64,000 bases of DNA, taken from Occultella aeris. Its GTDB lineage: Bacteria; Actinomycetota; Actinomycetes; Actinomycetales; Beutenbergiaceae. Below, piece after piece: positions 61,160-64,000 of the stretch. Within the stretch, counting starts at the first letter, position 1; every line of letters begins with the position of its first letter. The stretch is taken from the NCBI RefSeq assembly GCF_902703175.1, contig NZ_CACRYJ010000053.1:123470-187469 (forward strand). The letters are read 5' to 3'. The notes under the pieces were generated by a model. The model was not told the origin of the DNA. It ran no database searches and saw only the letters and a list, made by a program, of their open reading frames with translations. Position numbers and translations under genes: made by a program.

Positions 61160-61191
61160 ACGGGCGCCGCGCGAGGTCGCGCGGCGCCCGT
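61160..61191 (+). terminator. Hairpin terminator
   Basis: ACGGGCGCCGCGCG (61160-61173) pairs perfectly with CGCGCGGCGCCCGT (61178-61191) around a 4-base loop, starting 14 bases after the upstream stop codon. Confidence 0.7.
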
Positions 61192-61217
61192 TGCGTGTGC
61201 TGGCTACGATCTCCCTC

Positions 61218-61856
61218 GTGGCAGCCAACCCCGATCCGATCGAGATCGTGACCAGCCACGGCCCGGCCCGGGTCCACCCGCGACCGGCCGACGGCACAGC
61301 CCGGATCGGTGCCCTGCTGCTCGGCCATGGCGCCGGCGGCGGGGTCGGCGCCCCGGACCTGATGGCCGCCACCTCCGCGGCCCGGACCGCCGGCCTGGAC
61401 GTCTACCTGGTCGAGCAGCCGTACCGGGTCGCGGGGCGCCGCGCGCCCGCCCCCGCCCGACAGCTCGACACGGCGTGGCTCGAGGTGCTCGAGCACCTGC
61501 GCGCCGACCTTGTCGCCGACGTCCCGCTGGTGGTCGGCGGCCGGTCCTCCGGTGCCCGGGTCGCGTGCCGAACGGCGGCCGACGGCGGAGCCCGGGGCGT
61601 CCTGTGCCTCGCCTTCCCGCTGCATCCGCCGGGCCGTGCCGCGGACCCGAGCAAGTCCCGGCTGCCCGAGCTGGAGGCGGTCAGTGTGCCCGTGCTGATC
61701 GTCCAGGGCGAGCGCGACCCGTTCGGGATGCCGCCGGCCGGCCCCGGCCGGACGATCGTGACGCAGCCCGGCGACCATTCGCTGAAGGGCGACCTACCCG
61801 GCCTGCGGGCCGCCGTCGGGCAGTGGCTCAGCGATCTCCTGACGGTCGGGACCTAA
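61218..61856 (+). CDS. Alpha/beta hydrolase, KANL3/Tex30-like
   Basis: 212 residues. GALLLGHGAGGGVGAPD starts the fold, the nucleophile is the first Ser of VVGGRSSGARVACRTAA (G-R-S-S-G), the acid is in IVQGERDPFGMPP and the His in QPGDHSLKG. It resembles the KANL3/Tex30 alpha/beta-hydrolase-like family, small cytoplasmic hydrolases of unknown substrate. The start is GTG 61218. Confidence 0.8.
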   Translation: MAANPDPIEIVTSHGPARVHPRPADGTARIGALLLGHGAGGGVGAPDLMAATSAARTAGLDVYLVEQPYRVAGRRAPAPARQLDTAWLEVLEHLRADLVADVPLVVGGRSSGARVACRTAADGGARGVLCLAFPLHPPGRAADPSKSRLPELEAVSVPVLIVQGERDPFGMPPAGPGRTIVTQPGDHSLKGDLPGLRAAVGQWLSDLLTVGT

Positions 61857-61988
61857 GCCCCACCTACCGCGGTTTCCTGCGGGAGAAGTGGGGACATAGG
61901 CCCCACGCGCACCCGGTCCGCGGCCGGAAGAATTGCTTGTGAAGGGTCCACCAGATGAGGACCACGTCCCATAGAGGGGAACGAAATC

Positions 61989-62564
61989 ATGAGCAAGACC
62001 ATCGCACCCGCGGCCCCGGTCCACGAGGTCCGCACCGAGGAGGACATCGTCACCCGGCCGGGTGTGCGGAAGGTCCTCGCCGTCAGCCGTATCGTCATCG
62101 GGTTCACGTTCCTGTGGGCCTTCCTCGACAAGCTCTTCGGGCTGAACTACTCCACCCCGGCGGAGAACTCCTGGCTCAACGGCGGCACCCCCGCCCAGGG
62201 CTTCATCAACGGCATCGAGGGCCCGTTCGCCGGATTCTTCGGCCTCTTCGCGAACCCGTTCGGCGACTTCCTGTTCATGTTCGCTCTGCTCGGCATCGGG
62301 ATCGCCATGATCGGCGGTGCAGGCCTGCGGATCGCTGCGGTGGGTGGCACGCTCCTCATGCTGTTCATGTTCCTGGCCGAGTTCCCGACCGCCACCACGA
62401 TCGTCGACGGCGAGGTCATCCGCGGAGCAACCAACCCGATCGTCGACTCGCACTGGCACGAGGCACTGCTGCTGATCATCGCCGCCGTGACACTGGCCGG
62501 CGACACCTGGGGCCTCGGCAAGTGGTGGTCGACCAAGATCGGCAAGCACACCTGGCTGCGCTGA
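61989..62564 (+). CDS. DoxX-family membrane protein
   Basis: 191 residues with four membrane helices (near 33-50, 85-105, 108-130 and 152-170). VSRIVIGFTFLWAFLDKLFGL is the DoxX/DoxD opening, followed by a conserved-looking soluble loop STPAENSWLNGGTPAQGFING and PFAGFFGLF. Related proteins are thiosulfate:quinone oxidoreductase subunits or partners in redox stress; the exact role here is unknown. AGAGGGGAACG precedes ATG 61989. Confidence 0.85.
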   Translation: MSKTIAPAAPVHEVRTEEDIVTRPGVRKVLAVSRIVIGFTFLWAFLDKLFGLNYSTPAENSWLNGGTPAQGFINGIEGPFAGFFGLFANPFGDFLFMFALLGIGIAMIGGAGLRIAAVGGTLLMLFMFLAEFPTATTIVDGEVIRGATNPIVDSHWHEALLLIIAAVTLAGDTWGLGKWWSTKIGKHTWLR

Positions 62565-62609
62565 CACCGGCCGATCCGGACCTGAGGGGAATTGCCCACA
62601 ACTGAATAC

Positions 62610-62625
62610 GGAGCCCTTCGGCTCC
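62610..62625. terminator. Hairpin after the DoxX gene
   Basis: GGAGCC, loop CTTC, then GGCTCC: a short perfect hairpin 46 bases after the DoxX stop. Confidence 0.5.
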
Positions 62626-62632
62626 CCCGCAC

Positions 62633-62670
62633 TGCGGGTCCGCACCTATCCCCTCGGGTGCGGGCCCGCA
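62633..62670. terminator. Bidirectional terminator between DoxX and DUF4097 genes
   Basis: TGCGGGTCCGCACC (62633-62646) pairs with GGTGCGGGCCCGCA (62657-62670) at 13 of 14 positions, in the gap between convergent genes. Confidence 0.65.
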
Positions 62671-62714
62671 TCCATGTCTGCGGACCGGGTACGGACGGCA
62701 CCGCTCGGGAGTGT

Positions 62715-63560
62715 TCAGGCGCGGCGGACCAGCACGTCCCCACTGACGGTCCGTAGCCGCAGCACCACGGCGCCGCCACCCTCGCCGTCGGGCCCGTCGC
62801 CCGGCGTGAGTTCGCTGCGGACGCTGCCGGAGATCGAGCTGCAGTCGAGCATCGCGGCGGTGCCGAGCGGGATCCCCACGACGATGTCGCCGGACGCCGT
62901 CTTCGCGGTGACCTCGCCATCGGCGGCACGGCGGACGATGAGGTCGCCCGAGCCGGTGCGCAGCCCGACCCGACCGGCGACCTCCTTGATCACGATGTCG
63001 CCGGAACCGGTCGCGGCGTCGACGTCCCGACCGGAGTCGACCCCGACGTCACCGGACCCGGTGCGGACCTCGAGGCTGCCGGCGGTCCCGACGTGCACGT
63101 CACCGGAGCCACTGACGACGTGGCCCGTGCCGACGCTGCCGATGCTGACGTCTCCGGAGCCGGACGTACCGTCGAGGTCCTCAGCACCGCGGATCTCGAC
63201 GTCGCCGGAGCCGGACTTGACCCGGGCGCCCCCGAGCTGCCCGCTGGCGAGCACGTCACCGGATCCGGTCTCGACGTCCAGGTCGGATCCTGCGGGCACG
63301 TCGACCTCGATGCGCAGCCGCGCGGATCCGCCGAACAGCCGGGTGCGCGTCGAGGGCACCTCGATGCGGAGGTCACCACCCTCGAAGGTGACGCGCGTGG
63401 CCTCGGCGATCGCTGCGCCGTCGGATCCCCGGACGATCAGCCGCACGCGGGCCACGCTCGGGACGTCTGCGGGGTCCGCGGCGGCCAGGATCAGATCGCT
63501 GGCCCGCATCTTGGCGTGCACCCGGACGGGGCCGGTCACGGGGAACTCGTAGTCGGTCAT
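62715..63560 (-). CDS. DUF4097 beta-strand-repeat protein
   Basis: 281 residues. From about residue 95 to the end it is a ladder of 10-14-residue repeats with the core GSGDV: TGSGDVLASG, KSGSGDVEIRG, SGSGDVSIGS, SGSGDVHVGT, TGSGDVGVD, TGSGDIVIKE, TGSGDLIVRR, TASGDIVVG and finally VSGDVLVRRA. This folds as a beta-solenoid adhesin-like surface; bacterial DUF4097 proteins have no known enzyme activity. The N-terminal 90 residues are a beta-rich cap. No signal peptide, so cytoplasmic. Downstream of the RHH and 48-residue genes. Confidence 0.88.
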   Translation of the reverse strand: MTDYEFPVTGPVRVHAKMRASDLILAAADPADVPSVARVRLIVRGSDGAAIAEATRVTFEGGDLRIEVPSTRTRLFGGSARLRIEVDVPAGSDLDVETGSGDVLASGQLGGARVKSGSGDVEIRGAEDLDGTSGSGDVSIGSVGTGHVVSGSGDVHVGTAGSLEVRTGSGDVGVDSGRDVDAATGSGDIVIKEVAGRVGLRTGSGDLIVRRAADGEVTAKTASGDIVVGIPLGTAAMLDCSSISGSVRSELTPGDGPDGEGGGAVVLRLRTVSGDVLVRRA

Positions 63561-63605
63561 CGCCGATCCTGCTCTCTTGGCTTCTCTGGACGAGGGGTGG
63601 TCGGG

Positions 63606-63752
63606 TTACAGGTTGTCGGTCGGTCGCGGCCGGGTCGTGCTGTTGCGGGTCCCCGTGCGCGGACGACGGCGGCGGTTCAGCCGGGCGAAGTCCTCCTGGA
63701 TGGGTCCACCCATCCGGGTGGCGGCGATGGCGGCGTAGGCGTTGTCGAACAT
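63606..63752 (-). CDS. 48-residue small protein, unknown
   Basis: A 48-codon ORF starting MFDNAYAAIAATRMGG, then QEDFARLNRRRR and a basic tail of Arg, Thr and Pro. GAGAGG precedes ATG 63752 by about eight bases. It lies 11 bases after the RHH gene stop and 45 bases before DUF4097 on the same strand, so it fits a three-gene operon. No family recognised. Translation is likely but unproven. Confidence 0.55.
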   Translation of the reverse strand: MFDNAYAAIAATRMGGPIQEDFARLNRRRRPRTGTRNSTTRPRPTDNL

Positions 63753-63763
63753 GTCGGGGCCTC

Positions 63764-64000
63764 TCAACGGACCCAGCCGGTCATGCGGCGACCGGTCTGG
63801 GTGAAGTTCTGGGTGGGCTGGTCCTGCGCCGGTGCGGCGAGGACCTTCTGGATGGTGCGGACCAACCAGGAGTTGACGCTCAGGCCCTCGGTCGAGGCGG
63901 CGTCGTCGACGCGTGTCTTCAGGCCCTCGGGCAGCCGCAGCGAGATGCGGGTCGTCGACCCGTCCTCGTCGGCCTCGGGCATCGGTGGCACGGGCGGGGC
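63764..64000 (-). CDS. Ribbon-helix-helix (HicB-like) protein, 5' end cut by window
   Basis: 78 residues visible; the frame stays open to the window edge. STTRISLRLPEGLKTRVDDAASTEGLSVNSWLV is a ribbon-helix-helix DNA-binding unit like that of HicB-type antitoxins. It is preceded by a Pro/acidic linker (PPMPEADEDG), so the protein almost surely begins upstream, where actinobacterial relatives carry an alpha-helical domain. A Gln/Thr tail ends in GRRMTGWVR. No toxin gene follows. It likely regulates the small ORF and DUF4097 gene. Confidence 0.75.
   Translation of the reverse strand, partial: APPVPPMPEADEDGSTTRISLRLPEGLKTRVDDAASTEGLSVNSWLVRTIQKVLAAPAQDQPTQNFTQTGRRMTGWVR

Noticed and set aside
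63764..64000. HicAB toxin-antitoxin locus
   Set aside because: Only an RHH DNA-binding unit is visible; no HicA-like toxin or other toxin lies next to it in the window.

Overview
The window is about 64 kb of very GC-rich, densely packed DNA from an actinomycete. Many genes start with GTG and there are many 4-base start/stop overlaps. Lineage markers include a coproporphyrin-dependent heme pathway with HemQ, a ferrochelatase with four likely Fe-S cysteines, a mycothiol-type DinB/maleylpyruvate isomerase homologue, DUF2510, DUF3516 and DUF6318 proteins, and a protein with an Lsr2-like C-terminus. Together they point to Actinomycetota, most likely Micrococcales (Beutenbergiaceae, Ruaniaceae or Bogoriellaceae-like). 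The family is inference. No tRNA, rRNA, CRISPR array, transposase, integrase or prophage was seen. The window looks like ordinary chromosome with a few accessory patches.

Layout. 1-9.2 kb is an accessory stress and efflux region: the end of an ATP-dependent DNA ligase; a SoxR regulator with a near-consensus SoxR box beside a transporter and an imine-reductase-like gene; an SRPBCC/ArsR pair with two candidate operators, flanked by two paralogous membrane proteins; an LCP-family protein; and two adjacent SMR exporter genes behind a guanidine-III riboswitch. 9.2-21 kb is the heme cluster. hemE-hemG-hemQ-hemH-hemC-hemD-hemB-hemL run on the minus strand, mostly overlapping, and hemA lies on the plus strand after two unrelated genes. 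21-43 kb is mixed: kinases and hydrolases, prolyl oligopeptidase, trpS with a Trp-Trp leader peptide and attenuator, a Ski2-like helicase, YbaK, an amidohydrolase, YggS, thioredoxin, a lipid kinase and a lipoate ligase-like protein.

43-60.4 kb holds the branched-chain amino acid genes cimA, ilvE, leuB, ilvC, ilvN, ilvB and ilvD, all on the minus strand and broken up by unrelated genes. cimA and ilvB each follow a short leader peptide rich in Ile, Val or Leu codons and a hairpin with a T run, that is, ribosome-mediated attenuators. With cimA and leuB present, isoleucine can be made through citramalate. A patch at 46.6-49.5 kb carries five copies of a GCTTCCGCGGAAGC palindrome, DUF6318 lipoproteins and a lower-GC gene pair. 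60.6-64 kb holds membrane proteins, a hydrolase, a DoxX protein and a DUF4097 beta-repeat protein downstream of a 48-residue ORF and a ribbon-helix-helix protein cut by the window edge.

The main non-coding results are three amino-acid attenuators (Trp at trpS, branched-chain at cimA and ilvB), one guanidine-III riboswitch with a 9-bp stem that can mask the ribosome site, a SoxR box, a pair of ArsR-type operators, the palindrome cluster, and a 26-bp direct repeat of the ilvC 3' end. Most of the biology is known family by family. The palindrome patch and some regulatory layouts are the least explained parts.
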